DNA from: Nitrosomonas communis
GTDB lineage: Bacteria > Pseudomonadota > Gammaproteobacteria > Burkholderiales > Nitrosomonadaceae
DNA: 64,000 nt
Reading direction: 5' to 3'
NCBI RefSeq assembly: GCF_001007935.1
Contig: NZ_CP011451.1
Span: forward strand, 1,736,001 to 1,800,000
Shown one piece after another: positions 9,163-18,289 of this stretch (the first letter of the stretch is position 1; each line of letters starts with the position of its first letter). The notes under the pieces are model-generated. The model was given only the letters and a program-made list of their open reading frames with translations, was not told where the DNA came from and searched no databases. The translations under genes were made by a program, and so were the position numbers.

Positions 9163-9783
9163 TTTTAATTATTACAATTTAGTTTATGGTTAAATTAGCT
9201 GAAGCAGAAATAAGAGAATAAATCTTTTAAGCAAATAAATTAGTGGCATTATTTAAAATTTGCGCGAGTAAATTAAACCCTATCATGTAATCTCTTTTAA
9301 TTAAAGCTTCTTTAATAATGTAATGGAAATAATACGCTAAATAGAACCATTCTCATCGCTGCTGCTCATAACAAGTTCCCGTTACTGGATTAGTCTGGTT
9401 ATAACGTTTATCCACAATTTCCGTGGATAAGGTTGTGAATAATTGCTGTATGTTGAAGAAGAGTCATGTTTATTCAGGACGCTGCAAAAAGATGCAGATC
9501 GGATGTTTTTACCACATTAGTGTTAGTGAGTCTAAGGATCGAGACTACTTTGTCAGTCTAAGCGATAGCTGTATTAACTCTTTTCCCAGCTTGAATAACC
9601 ACGTTATCACATGGTTTGGTGGGGGCATAGTTATAGTTGCCACTGGCGTAAATTGCAGCCAAAGCAGCATAATCATATTTGCTCATAGATGGTTTTACAT
9701 AACCTGCCTACTATTGAAAATACCTCGCAATCAAGTTTAATCTATGCGGTCTTTTATTTAAATAATCGACATGGATTTAACAA
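9163..9783. other. AT-rich intergenic region with DnaA-box-like cluster
   Basis: About 620 bases. The part 9180-9350 is strongly AT-rich. A group of DnaA-box-like sequences follows at 9408-9442. The plus-strand frame 9423-9740 begins with GTG inside this cluster, has no ribosome-binding site and looks unlike a protein. Confidence 0.45.
9408..9442. promoter_or_regulatory. Cluster of three DnaA-box-like 9-mers
   Basis: TTATCCACA at 9408-9416 matches the DnaA-box consensus TTATNCACA on the plus strand. On the minus strand, 9422-9430 reads TTATCCACG (one mismatch) and 9434-9442 reads TTATTCACA (exact). The first two form an inverted pair. An AT-rich block lies just to the left. This could be a DnaA-binding site or a minor origin-like region, but no dnaA, dnaN or parA gene is nearby. 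Confidence 0.45.
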
Positions 9784-10263
9784 TTACTCGCATTGAGTAA
9801 AGGTAGCTTCTCCATTGAATGTTTGCTGAGGGTTATCCTCACTGGCGCGCAGAAGGAAGATGCCATTCAAAGTATTTGCATCCAGGATGAGATGATAAGT
9901 ACCCGACCATAGTCTTTTTTGTGCAGAATTTGGAACATTTTCTGCTTCTGAGGCATGAAGCGAAATCTCGATCTTATCACTTACTGTCGTGCTCGAACCG
10001 ATTACCAGCCGCGTATGGTGTTGAAATGGTGGGGTGGTGATGATATCGAAACTGGCTGTTCCTGAGACTAAACGATTCTTGTTTTTTTTCCTGTGATTCG
10101 CTTCCTGATCCGCTTGCTCATTAAAGTCAAAAAGTTGCAACTGCGTGTCACCATGCCCTGGCATTGCGGTATTCAACAACCAGCAATAAGGAGCAGAGTC
10201 AGCCTGTGCCACTGAAGCCAAGCTAAAGATACTCACCAAAAGTAAATAATTAATAGTTTTCAT
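9784..10263 (-). CDS. Secreted hypothetical protein
   Basis: 159 residues with a clear Sec signal peptide cleaved after AQA near residue 21. The mature part is small, with two Cys (Cys 27 and the penultimate Cys) that could form a disulfide, and beta-rich character (RLWSGTYHLILDANTLNGIFLLRASE). I do not recognise a family. The ribosome-binding site is weak (AGGT). The gene is single and followed by a region with unusual regulatory sequence. Confidence 0.6.
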   Translation of the reverse strand: MKTINYLLLVSIFSLASVAQADSAPYCWLLNTAMPGHGDTQLQLFDFNEQADQEANHRKKNKNRLVSGTASFDIITTPPFQHHTRLVIGSSTTVSDKIEISLHASEAENVPNSAQKRLWSGTYHLILDANTLNGIFLLRASEDNPQQTFNGEATFTQCE

Positions 10264-10345
10264 GATGACCTGTTAAAGCAGTGTTAATATTTAGCAGCTA
10301 AATAAGGCTGTAACTGCTAAATTAATAGCACTTGGTGCATAAGTA

Positions 10346-10448
10346 ATTCTATTTCTAAATCAAAATTGACATTGTCAGCTTTGCCTTGCCGTATGATTGA
10401 TACGGCCGGCGGCTCGCCTTTGCGTCATGTTTGATTTGGAAATGGAAT
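10346..10448. repeat. MITE-like repeat, copy 4, with TAA target duplication
   Basis: Full core with several base changes, flanked by TAA at 10344-10346 and TAA at 10448-10450. Confidence 0.9.
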
Positions 10449-11029
10449 AACGCTTTGTAACACTTATAACACTTAGCCATTGCTAACTTCAAACATACTT
10501 GGCCGAGCAAACTGTAAAAAAAATCGACAAAATAATTCCTCTCAAAAGCAGAGAAGGAACCACGGCTCAAACTAATTGCGCTTTATTACGAAATGATAGT
10601 AAAACGCAACCAATAGGCAAGCAATAATGCATACGCATACAATTTTGTGTCTGAATAGCAGAGACATGAAAAAAAACCATATAATCAATCTGTTGCGTTA
10701 TTGCGCCAGATAAATCAAGTTATCTGATATTAAAAATCCAGGCTGGCTCGTGTCATTTCGATAATTTTGTAAAAGAATTCTTTTTTTATGTCGAAATTTT
10801 TTACAGAATTATCTGGTGGCAGGGTTTCATTGATTAATTAATAATCATCAATCAAATTAAATTAATTTAAAAACAATAATATATATTAATTCCACTTAAA
10901 TCGGCATGTTTATTGCTGATATAAAAGGAAATCATATTAAATTCAAATTAAGCGTTTTATAAATTTAAGATTGAGTCAGACAAAGCGTGAACTGAAATAA
11001 AACAACTCTGACTAAAATAGGTAATAATA

Positions 11030-11104
11030 ATGAGAAGTATCTTTCCAGATTTGCTATCTGCTTTGTTTTTTATGATTCTTAAGGGTTTTCTAATCTTTGT
11101 ATGA
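11030..11104 (+). CDS. Possible 24-residue hydrophobic peptide
   Basis: ATG 11030 opens a 24-codon frame ending TGA 11104. The peptide begins MRSIFPDLLSALF and is hydrophobic throughout. A short palindrome (CTCTTAAGAG, 11122-11131) and a T-run follow before the HTH gene, an arrangement compatible with a leader peptide or small membrane protein. The ribosome-binding site is poor, so this may be chance. Confidence 0.2.
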   Translation: MRSIFPDLLSALFFMILKGFLIFV

Positions 11105-11164
11105 GCCATCAGCAATTCCCGCTCTTAAGAGTGGCCTATGCAATTTTTTTGAAAAGGACTACTT

Positions 11165-11443
11165 ATGAGTGTAAATATAGTTGACATAGATCAGAGTCAA
11201 AGCAAACGACTTACTCGGAGTCAAGGTAAGCGGCTTACGCCAGCACTATACACATTGTTAGAAGCATGTGTTGAAATGAAAACAACCAATACCAAAGTAC
11301 TTGCAGCTCACTTATGTCGCTCTCCTGCCACCATTCGCACTGAGTTCCAACGAATTCTTTCCTTTATGGATGTGCATTGCAGATATGAGGCATTGCGAAA
11401 AGCAGAAGATAATGGATTGATCCGACGACGTAAGCGAAGATAA
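11165..11443 (+). CDS. Small LuxR-type helix-turn-helix protein
   Basis: 92 residues. Residues about 24-88 have the order of a LuxR/GerE DNA-binding domain: LTPALYTLLEAC, then VLAAHLCRSPATIRTEFQRIL as the helix-turn-helix, then a final helix. There is no receiver or ligand domain, so it is a stand-alone DNA-binding protein. The C-terminus is basic (RRRKRR). AAAAGGAC precedes the ATG. Target genes unknown. Confidence 0.65.
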   Translation: MSVNIVDIDQSQSKRLTRSQGKRLTPALYTLLEACVEMKTTNTKVLAAHLCRSPATIRTEFQRILSFMDVHCRYEALRKAEDNGLIRRRKRR

Positions 11444-12183
11444 ATTGGCAAGGAATGGCAAGGAATTTGGTAGAGCAATCTGCTGATGTTGAGTTTTCCA
11501 TGCCAACCTTGTTGGCAAGAACATACTTATAACATATTAGCCATCTATGTCACTGTTACTTTCTGGAAGCGCTTCATCTGGATTGTAATTGATATATTGC
11601 TGTAATATCTGACGTAATAGTTAAATGATCGATCTCATGGTAGCTTTTGATGTTCCTGCTATTGTGAGATAAAAAGTTATGCTCATGTATTATTGCGAAA
11701 CTTTTTTTATTCTTGAGCATCGCTATGGAACAAAGCGTGACGATGCCTCATGAGATTCGCTGGCTGGATGCACGGTATAAATTCTTTGTTTTAATCTACG
11801 GATCACAGCAAATCAGGCTATCTCCTACTTTTCTCAATGAGAATATTTGCTTTGTCTGGACATAATAGGGCAATATCGGTAATTGGCAACTTGATTTGCT
11901 TTTTCCTGATTAACGCTCTGCCGCCCAATGGGAGATCAAATCAAAATGTCGCTGCTCTTCGTATTACCTATCATAAAGTGCCATGATGTGATGTGGCTGC
12001 TGCCATGACAGCGTGCAGGCAGCTGGCAAAGGTTGATTGAGTATGTTGAATATGGTTAGTCTTCAAAACATTGATATCCATAGCTCTACGATAAAGCACG
12101 AAATAACGTGTAGCTAATCTGGAGATGAGCTCAGATAAGCTCTAATTTGATAAGACTTTCCACAATTTTGGCGGGAGAATGCT
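11444..12183. other. Long intergenic region, no gene seen
   Basis: About 740 bases between the HTH gene and a lipoprotein gene, both on the plus strand. It contains imperfect inverted repeats (for example around 11680-11740) but no reading frame, RNA gene or repeat copy that I can support. Confidence 0.5.
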
Positions 12184-12678
12184 ATGACGAAAAGAATGAT
12201 CGTAATTTTGGTCCTAATCCTGGCTGCATGCACAAGTATCAGAGGACCGAAAGAGCAGCCATGGATTTATGAAGAACCGATAGCTGGAAATCATGTTGAT
12301 CTGGCACGCTGCGTTGTAGCTAGGTTGCAAGCGGATAGCAGATGGTCAATTCGTATGTTGCAATTCAGCAATCGACTCTATCAGGATATCGACGCATCCG
12401 CAATTTATGCCTATGACACAAGATTCCTGCCGGGTATCTTTGCGCGTAATTCCCCTACCAATCCCGATGCAGTTTTTGAATATGTTGCCCCGAACCCAGG
12501 AATCCGCTCCTGTCATCAAGATAGTGCCGAGGTGGAACCTGCTTATGCATTTGTTTTGATGATTAAGAATATGAGTGATAACCGTACGATGGCGACTTTG
12601 AAAGGCAATAAGCATGTAGGGGGTATCGCTTGGCAGCATTTGCAAACGTGCGTACTGACCAGAGCAAAGTCTTCATAA
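12184..12678 (+). CDS. Hypothetical lipoprotein
   Basis: 164 residues with a short signal peptide ending in the lipobox LAAC (Cys 16). GGGAG lies 7 bases before the ATG. The mature protein has three further Cys (in LARCVVARL, RSCHQD and QTCVL), which could form disulfides. No family recognised. It sits 120 bases upstream of the YhiN-type gene but does not look coupled to it. Confidence 0.65.
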   Translation: MTKRMIVILVLILAACTSIRGPKEQPWIYEEPIAGNHVDLARCVVARLQADSRWSIRMLQFSNRLYQDIDASAIYAYDTRFLPGIFARNSPTNPDAVFEYVAPNPGIRSCHQDSAEVEPAYAFVLMIKNMSDNRTMATLKGNKHVGGIAWQHLQTCVLTRAKSS

Positions 12679-12800
12679 TAGTGCTTCAGTTTGGCTGATC
12701 AAGGTTTGTCATTAGGCTCACTACTATACACTTATGAATTCATGGCATGCTGTTTCAGCTTGCAAAAATAAAAATATTATTCTTGTCAGTAATTTAAAAC

Positions 12801-13982
12801 ATGTTTCGAGGCTACGATGTGATCATCATCGGCGCGGGTGCAGCCGGGTTGATGTGTGCGATACAAGCCGGGAAGCGCGGACGGCACGTATGGTTGATCG
12901 ACCATATGGCAAAAATTGCGGAGAAAATACGTATTTCAGGTGGCGGGCGCTGCAATTTTACTAATCTCCATGCGCAGCACCGATGTTATCTTTCGCAAAA
13001 TCCACATTTTTGCAAATCAGCACTCAAGCAATATACAGTACAAGATTTTATTTCTCTAGTGCGCAAACATAACATTGCTTTTCATGAGAAAAAGCTGGGG
13101 CAGCTATTTTGTGATGACTCGTCCAAGCAGATCATTAATATGCTACTCACGGAAGCGCGTCAGGCAGGAGTCAAGCTGGAGACACAAACATGTGTGTTTG
13201 ATATTGAGGCTGTTCCAGGTGGTTATTGTGTCAAGACCAATAAAGGTGATCAAATCTGCACTTCGCTTGTGATTGCAACAGGTGGCCTTTCTATTCCGAA
13301 AATCGGAGCAAGCAATTTCGGTTATGAAATCGCCAGGAAGTTTGGTTTGAATGTCATCGAACCCAGAGCCGGCTTGGTCCCTCTGACTTTTGACGGTGCG
13401 TTATTGGAGCGGTGCAAAGCATTGAGCGGTGTTTCAGTCGAGGCGAAAGTCTGCTACCAAAAGCAGGTCTTTGCTGAAGGACTGTTATTTACCCACCGCG
13501 GCTTAAGCGGCCCATCCATCTTGCAAATCTCGTCTTACTGGCAAGAAGGAGAGCCAATCAGGGTGAATCTGGCGCCTGGAATAGATGTTTTCAGGTTTCT
13601 AAAAGAAAAGAAGCAAAGCAACTCAAAAATGCACGTAAGTAATGCCCTTTCTGAGATTCTCCCCAAACGCCTGGCACAAAGCATCTGCGATGAGCAGACG
13701 TGCAATGGTATATTGGCTTCATTGCCTGATAGCAAGCTGGCAGCGCTTGCGCGCGCAGTCAATGACTGGCACATCCATCCCACTGGCACTGAAGGCTACC
13801 GCACAGCAGAAGTCACGGTAGGCGGTATCGATACGCAAGAACTCTCATCGCAGACAATGGAAGTCAAAAAACATCCCGGTCTGTTTTTTATCGGAGAGGT
13901 CATCGATGTGACAGGCCATTTAGGAGGCTTTAATTTCCAGTGGGCCTGGTCTTCGGGTTATGCTGCAGGGGTGGTTGTGTAG
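12801..13982 (+). CDS. NAD(P)/FAD-dependent flavoprotein, YhiN/HI0933 family
   Basis: 393 residues, the usual family length. The N-terminus has the FAD-binding motif IIIGAGAAGLMCAIQAG, followed by GGGRCNFTN, which is the signature of the HI0933/YhiN flavoproteins. The C-terminal part returns to the FAD fold (GLFFIGEVIDVTGHLGGFNFQWAW). Members are cytoplasmic flavoproteins of unclear role, sometimes annotated as aminoacetone oxidase. The gene converges on ppa with a 20-base gap. Confidence 0.9.
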   Translation: MFRGYDVIIIGAGAAGLMCAIQAGKRGRHVWLIDHMAKIAEKIRISGGGRCNFTNLHAQHRCYLSQNPHFCKSALKQYTVQDFISLVRKHNIAFHEKKLGQLFCDDSSKQIINMLLTEARQAGVKLETQTCVFDIEAVPGGYCVKTNKGDQICTSLVIATGGLSIPKIGASNFGYEIARKFGLNVIEPRAGLVPLTFDGALLERCKALSGVSVEAKVCYQKQVFAEGLLFTHRGLSGPSILQISSYWQEGEPIRVNLAPGIDVFRFLKEKKQSNSKMHVSNALSEILPKRLAQSICDEQTCNGILASLPDSKLAALARAVNDWHIHPTGTEGYRTAEVTVGGIDTQELSSQTMEVKKHPGLFFIGEVIDVTGHLGGFNFQWAWSSGYAAGVVV

Positions 13983-14002
13983 CGTACACCATCTATAAGG
14001 AA

Positions 14003-14551
14003 TTAGAATTTAGGCTTATCTTTTGCTGAGGTATACCGTTTGACGCCCTCTATGATCTCCGCTTTGGCATCTTCAATACCGCCCCAACCTTCAATCTTGA
14101 CCCATTTGCCCTTTTCTAAATCTTTGTAGTGCGAAAAGAAATGTGCAATCTGCGCACGCATGAATTCAGATAGATCATCCACCGATTTAATTTGCGTGTA
14201 AAGGCTGCATAATTTGTCAATCGGCACGGCCACTAACTTGATATCTTCACCGGCCTCATCGGTCATTTTTAATGCGCCAAGCGGTCGACAGCGAACAACT
14301 ACACCAGTAATCAAGGGTACCGGCGAAATAACCAGCACATCTACTGGATCTTTGTCCCCGGATAAGGTATGCGGGATATAACCATAATTACATGGGTAAT
14401 GCATGGAAGTAGACATAAAGCGATCTACAAACAGGGCACCCGTTTTCTTGTCCATTTCATATTTGATGGGATCAGAATTCATGGGTATTTCAACGATCAC
14501 ATTGAAATCATTGGGAAGGTCATGACCTGAATCGACACGATCTAAGTTCAT
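14003..14551 (-). CDS. ppa: Inorganic pyrophosphatase (family I)
   Basis: 182 residues, typical of bacterial family I soluble pyrophosphatases. It hydrolyses pyrophosphate to phosphate in the cytoplasm and drives biosynthetic reactions. Recognisable parts are VEIPMNSDPIKYEMDKKTG, the Tyr-rich YPCNYGYIPHT and the metal-binding DKDPVDVLV, where the usual first Gly-Asp is Asp-Lys. The C-terminal HFFSHYKDLEKGKWV also fits. AGGAC precedes the ATG. Confidence 0.95.
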   Translation of the reverse strand: MNLDRVDSGHDLPNDFNVIVEIPMNSDPIKYEMDKKTGALFVDRFMSTSMHYPCNYGYIPHTLSGDKDPVDVLVISPVPLITGVVVRCRPLGALKMTDEAGEDIKLVAVPIDKLCSLYTQIKSVDDLSEFMRAQIAHFFSHYKDLEKGKWVKIEGWGGIEDAKAEIIEGVKRYTSAKDKPKF

Positions 14552-14668
14552 TGGCAGTCCTGAAAATTGTTAATACGCTATTATAACGGTAAGCGTTGAT
14601 TATCACGGCATGATCGATTGATTCATGCTTAACTTTCCTTCTATAAAATGGTACGTTAACTTAGTCTT

Positions 14669-15508
14669 ATGCGCATGTTACTTAAACTGGTTATTTTCAT
14701 GGCAGCCGGCTACGCGGCTTTGTTATTATTGGTATTTTTTGCCCAATCGTATCTTATCTATTTCCCGCAACGCAACATTACCTTTACACCCGATCGGGAA
14801 GGCCTTGCCTATGAGCCGGTGACGATTGCCACGGCTGATAAGGAAACCCTACATGGATGGTTTGTACCGGCCCCTTCCGCTGCTAAAGGAACCATTCTTT
14901 TCTTTCATGGCAATGCTGGTAATATTTCCCATCGGAGGGATTATTTATTGACGTTTTATCGATTGGGGTATAACACCTTCATTTTTGATTACCGAGGTTA
15001 TGGCAGAAGCAGCGGTTCACCGTCAGAAACTGGCACGTATCAAGACGCATCAGCAGCATGGCAGTATTTGACCGAAATAAAAGCTATCCCACCTTCTCGG
15101 ATCGTGCTATTCGGTGAATCACTTGGCGGTGCTGTCGCAGCATGGCTTGCTGCCAAGCAAAAACCCGGCGCATTAGTGTTGGCGTCGGTATTTATTTCGG
15201 TACCTGACCTGGCATCAGAATTGTATCCATTCCTGCCAGTACGCCTTCTCTCCCGATTCCAATACAATACGATCGATTATTTGCAGTCTGTCACTTGCCC
15301 GGTATTGGTCGCGCATAGCCCGCAAGATGAGATCGTGCCTTTTTGGCACGGTCAGGCGCTCTTTCAGGTAGCAGCCGAACCGAAACTATTCCTGACATTG
15401 CAGGGCGGGCACAACGAAGGCTTCATTTTTAGCCGTAAAGAATGGGCCATGGCACTGGATGATTTTATCAGTACCAGATTGGGGGAGGCTGGTAGATTAT
15501 CCCAGTAA
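14669..15508 (+). CDS. Membrane-anchored alpha/beta hydrolase (BEM46/YfhR type)
   Basis: 279 residues. One N-terminal membrane helix (about residues 5-28), then an alpha/beta hydrolase domain with FFHGNAGN oxyanion region, YRGYGRS, nucleophile Ser in GESLGG, Asp in HSPQDEIV and His in GGHNEG. The substrate is unknown; relatives are serine esterases or peptidases. The final TAA at 15506-15508 is also the left target duplication of a repeat copy, so a mobile repeat inserted exactly at the stop codon without changing the protein. Confidence 0.85.
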   Translation: MRMLLKLVIFMAAGYAALLLLVFFAQSYLIYFPQRNITFTPDREGLAYEPVTIATADKETLHGWFVPAPSAAKGTILFFHGNAGNISHRRDYLLTFYRLGYNTFIFDYRGYGRSSGSPSETGTYQDASAAWQYLTEIKAIPPSRIVLFGESLGGAVAAWLAAKQKPGALVLASVFISVPDLASELYPFLPVRLLSRFQYNTIDYLQSVTCPVLVAHSPQDEIVPFWHGQALFQVAAEPKLFLTLQGGHNEGFIFSRKEWAMALDDFISTRLGEAGRLSQ

Positions 15509-15610
15509 TTCCATTTCTAAATTAAGCCTAACTCTGCCAGCTCTACCTTACTGTATTATTTATACTGCTGGCGGTTTGCCTTCGTGTCATCTTTGATTTA
15601 AAAATGGAAT
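15508..15610. repeat. MITE-like repeat, copy 5, inserted on a stop codon
   Basis: Full core 15509-15609 with diverged interior. Flanked by TAA at 15506-15508 (the stop codon of the hydrolase gene) and TAA at 15610-15612. Confidence 0.92.
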
Positions 15611-15856
15611 AACAGGGTAATCAATATATTGTTTGGCTTGAATTGGCAAAGACTGACATTTGCGCAGCTTGCTGGTTTGGTATGCTTGCCGCGAACAGTC
15701 ATTAATAATCATTGTCAGATGGGATACTAATTGAGACAGAAGCTGCGAATATATTTTTTAAGAATTTGTTTGCTTATGGAAGGTCTGCTAGATGAGCTTG
15801 GATCCATTGAAACGGAATAAATCATTTCAATTAACCAAGAATATAAGGAGATCCAG

Positions 15857-16105
15857 ATGAAATTGCGTCATTTTATCGTTATGCTATGCCTGCTTATCTT
15901 TAGTAACGGAGCATACGCATATCGTTGTACGATCGATATGAGAAAAATTGATGAGGCTTTGGCAAAAAAGCCGGCAATCACTGAAACACAAGAAGCCGAG
16001 GTCCGGAAGTTGCGAGCTGAAGGTGAAACCTTACATAACAAAGGAAAGCATACAGAAGCACTGGAAGCGCTTCATCGAGCGCTGGAAATACTAGATGTCC
16101 AGTAA
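15857..16105 (+). CDS. Small periplasmic protein with one TPR-like helix pair
   Basis: 82 residues. A signal peptide ends near AYA (residue 22). The mature 60 residues are helical, and ETLHNKGKHTEALEALHRALEIL resembles a single tetratricopeptide repeat. AAGGAG lies before the ATG. Probably a small periplasmic interaction protein; function unknown. It lies upstream of the cysteine desulfurase gene with a 70-base gap. Confidence 0.65.
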   Translation: MKLRHFIVMLCLLIFSNGAYAYRCTIDMRKIDEALAKKPAITETQEAEVRKLRAEGETLHNKGKHTEALEALHRALEILDVQ

Positions 16106-16175
16106 CCATTTTAGGAGAAGGAAAATAATAGTACTCACTTACTCAGTGTTCATAATATTGGAATATTAAGAATAA

Positions 16176-17333
16176 ATGACTCAGACTTATTTTGATCATA
16201 ACGCTACCACCGCAGTAGATGAAAGCGTATGGGAAGCCATGTTGCCGTATTTTCGGCAGGAATATGGCAATGCCTCTAGCCGCCATGCATTGGGTATGGC
16301 AGCGCGCCGTGCGATCAGCCAGGCACGTGAGCAGGTCGCGCAGGCTGTCGGAGTGCAGCCATCACAGATCATCTTTACCAGCGGCGGATCAGAAGCAAAC
16401 AACCTTTTTATCAGAGGGGTGGCGGATTATTTAAAGCCTTCTCAGTTAGTCATCAGCGCGATCGAACACCCCTGCATCAGGCGGCCAGCCCAGGAATTGG
16501 CACGAAGAGCAAGTGAGCGCTGGCAGTTACGTCAACTGACGGTGAATGAATTGGGGCAGGTGCAATTGGAAGATGTACGTAATGCCTTGGCAGACCGACC
16601 TGCTATGGTATCAGTGATGTTAGCAAACAATGAAACCGGTGTGATTCAGGAGGTTGCTAAAATCGCGGACATGGCCCGCGCCCAAGGCGCCTGGATGCAT
16701 ACCGACGCAGTTCAGGCATTCGGCAAGATTCCGTTCGATTTCAATGAATTAAAAGTGCATGCGATGACTATTTCAGCACATAAGATTTATGGTCCCAAGG
16801 GCGCAGCAGCATTAATTATCGATAAGCGGCTACTGCTTAAGCCACTGATATATGGTGGAGGGCATGAAAATGGGCTGCGTTCAGGTACAGAGAATGTGCC
16901 CGCTATCGTCGGTTTCGGTGTGGCCTGCGAGCTGGCCTGCTCGCGCATAAACGAGATGTCCACGCGCTTAACCGAATTGCGCGAATATCTAGAACGAGGC
17001 TTGCTTGCAATGGGTGCGATTATTTTTGGATTAGACGCGCCACGCTTACCCAATACCTGTTATTTTGCGCTGCCGGAGATTGAAGGAGATACGCTGGTTG
17101 TTCGGCTGGATAAAGCGGGTTTTGCAGCTGCCAGCGGTGCTGCCTGCTCCAGTGTGACACCTGGGCAGAGTCATGTGCTGGAAGCAATGGGAGTTGACCC
17201 TATGCTGGCGCGTTGCGCAGTAAGAGTGAGCCTCGGATATGACAATACTATGACCGAAATTAATGATTTCTTGAAAACCGTGGGCAAAATCGCACGAGAG
17301 CTGAAGAGCTTGAATGGAATGCTACTGCAATGA
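16176..17333 (+). CDS. Cysteine desulfurase (NifS/IscS-like)
   Basis: 385 residues, class V aminotransferase fold. It would release sulfur from cysteine as an enzyme-bound persulfide for iron-sulfur cluster or thiocofactor synthesis. Landmarks are YFDHNATT at the start, SGGSEANN, the PLP-binding Lys in SAHKIYGPKG, GTENVP, and the catalytic Cys loop GAACSSVTPGQSHVL near residue 325. No iscU, iscR or nifU is adjacent, so this is not the standard isc operon. The following nucleotidyltransferase starts 127 bases after its stop. Confidence 0.92.
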   Translation: MTQTYFDHNATTAVDESVWEAMLPYFRQEYGNASSRHALGMAARRAISQAREQVAQAVGVQPSQIIFTSGGSEANNLFIRGVADYLKPSQLVISAIEHPCIRRPAQELARRASERWQLRQLTVNELGQVQLEDVRNALADRPAMVSVMLANNETGVIQEVAKIADMARAQGAWMHTDAVQAFGKIPFDFNELKVHAMTISAHKIYGPKGAAALIIDKRLLLKPLIYGGGHENGLRSGTENVPAIVGFGVACELACSRINEMSTRLTELREYLERGLLAMGAIIFGLDAPRLPNTCYFALPEIEGDTLVVRLDKAGFAAASGAACSSVTPGQSHVLEAMGVDPMLARCAVRVSLGYDNTMTEINDFLKTVGKIARELKSLNGMLLQ

Positions 17334-17460
17334 TTACCTTCAATATAGTTATCAAATTAAGGAAAATTTGATTTTTTCCAGTAGAATAACTTACCCATAT
17401 TCATGTCCCGACACGACAAATTATAATTATAACAAGATTAATAATGCGTCAAATGATGCT

Positions 17461-18285
17461 ATGACTAACAAAAAAAGCCCAATCCCTGTGAAAGCAATTG
17501 TTTTGAGTGCAGGTCAGGGACGGCGGTTACTCCCTCTCACTGAAAATACGCCTAAGTGCTTGTTACCCGTTTTCGGCAAGCCTGTGATCGCATGGCAAAT
17601 CGATGCTTTACTGAGGGCAGGCATCGAAAATATTACCGTGATTGTTGGATTTCAGGTAGGAAAGGTGGAGGCATTACTCGCAGAGCGTTACGCTGATCAT
17701 CCACAAGTCAGAACGCGCTTTAACCCTTTTTTTGAGGTGGCGGATAATCTTGCCAGTTGCTGGATTGCGCGCGATGAGATGACAGATGATTTTCTATTGC
17801 TGAATGGCGATACACTTTTTGATGCCGATTTATTATCATGTGTGCTACACGCTGAAATGGCGCCTATCACGCTTTGTGTAGACTTCAAGCAAATATTTGA
17901 TGAAGATGACATGAAAGTGGAACTGGATACTGAAGGATGGGTTAGACATGTCAGTAAAGAGCTCACTGCAGAGCAAACAAACGCAGAATCAATCGGTTTG
18001 ATTTATTTCCGCAAACAAGGCGTTCAGCTTTTCCGTGCTGCGGTTGAGCACGCATTGCGCGATCCAGCCAGGCTTAAATCCTGGTATCTCAGCATTATTG
18101 ATAAGTTGGCTCAGCAGCGTTTGGTGAATTCCTGTTCTGTACATGGATGCCATTGGGGTGAAATTGATTTCATAGATGATTTGCGCAGAACAGAAACTTT
18201 GTTTGCGATACAGGGCGACGCGCTTAAGAAAGCAAACCCAATGGAAAGCGTAGTAGGCGATAAAACATTACCTTCTTCTATCTAA
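17461..18285 (+). CDS. NTP-transferase domain nucleotidyltransferase (phosphocholine cytidylyltransferase-like)
   Basis: About 274 residues from ATG 17461. The N-terminus has the pyrophosphorylase motif AIVLSAGQGRRLLPLTENTPKCLLP, and LLNGDTLFD supplies a metal-binding Asp. This family activates sugar phosphates, phosphocholine or similar small phosphates with CTP or UTP. The longer frame reaching back to 17314 overlaps the desulfurase and has no ribosome-binding site. It is the first gene of a tight operon with HIT, desaturase and phosphatase genes (gaps of 4, 10 and 27 bases). Confidence 0.85.
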   Translation: MTNKKSPIPVKAIVLSAGQGRRLLPLTENTPKCLLPVFGKPVIAWQIDALLRAGIENITVIVGFQVGKVEALLAERYADHPQVRTRFNPFFEVADNLASCWIARDEMTDDFLLLNGDTLFDADLLSCVLHAEMAPITLCVDFKQIFDEDDMKVELDTEGWVRHVSKELTAEQTNAESIGLIYFRKQGVQLFRAAVEHALRDPARLKSWYLSIIDKLAQQRLVNSCSVHGCHWGEIDFIDDLRRTETLFAIQGDALKKANPMESVVGDKTLPSSI

Positions 18286-18289
18286 GCTT

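Larger units (their letters stand above)
10264..11164. other. Long AT-rich intergenic region
   Basis: About 900 bases. It holds repeat copy 4, a possible weak third member of the second repeat family near 10548-10605, a very AT-rich stretch (10830-10970) that may contain the promoter for the downstream HTH gene, and a possible leader peptide at 11030. Nothing else recognised. Confidence 0.45.

Noticed and set aside
9423..9740. 105-codon plus-strand frame starting GTG
   Set aside because: Starts inside the DnaA-box cluster, has no ribosome-binding site, and its translation lacks a protein-like pattern.
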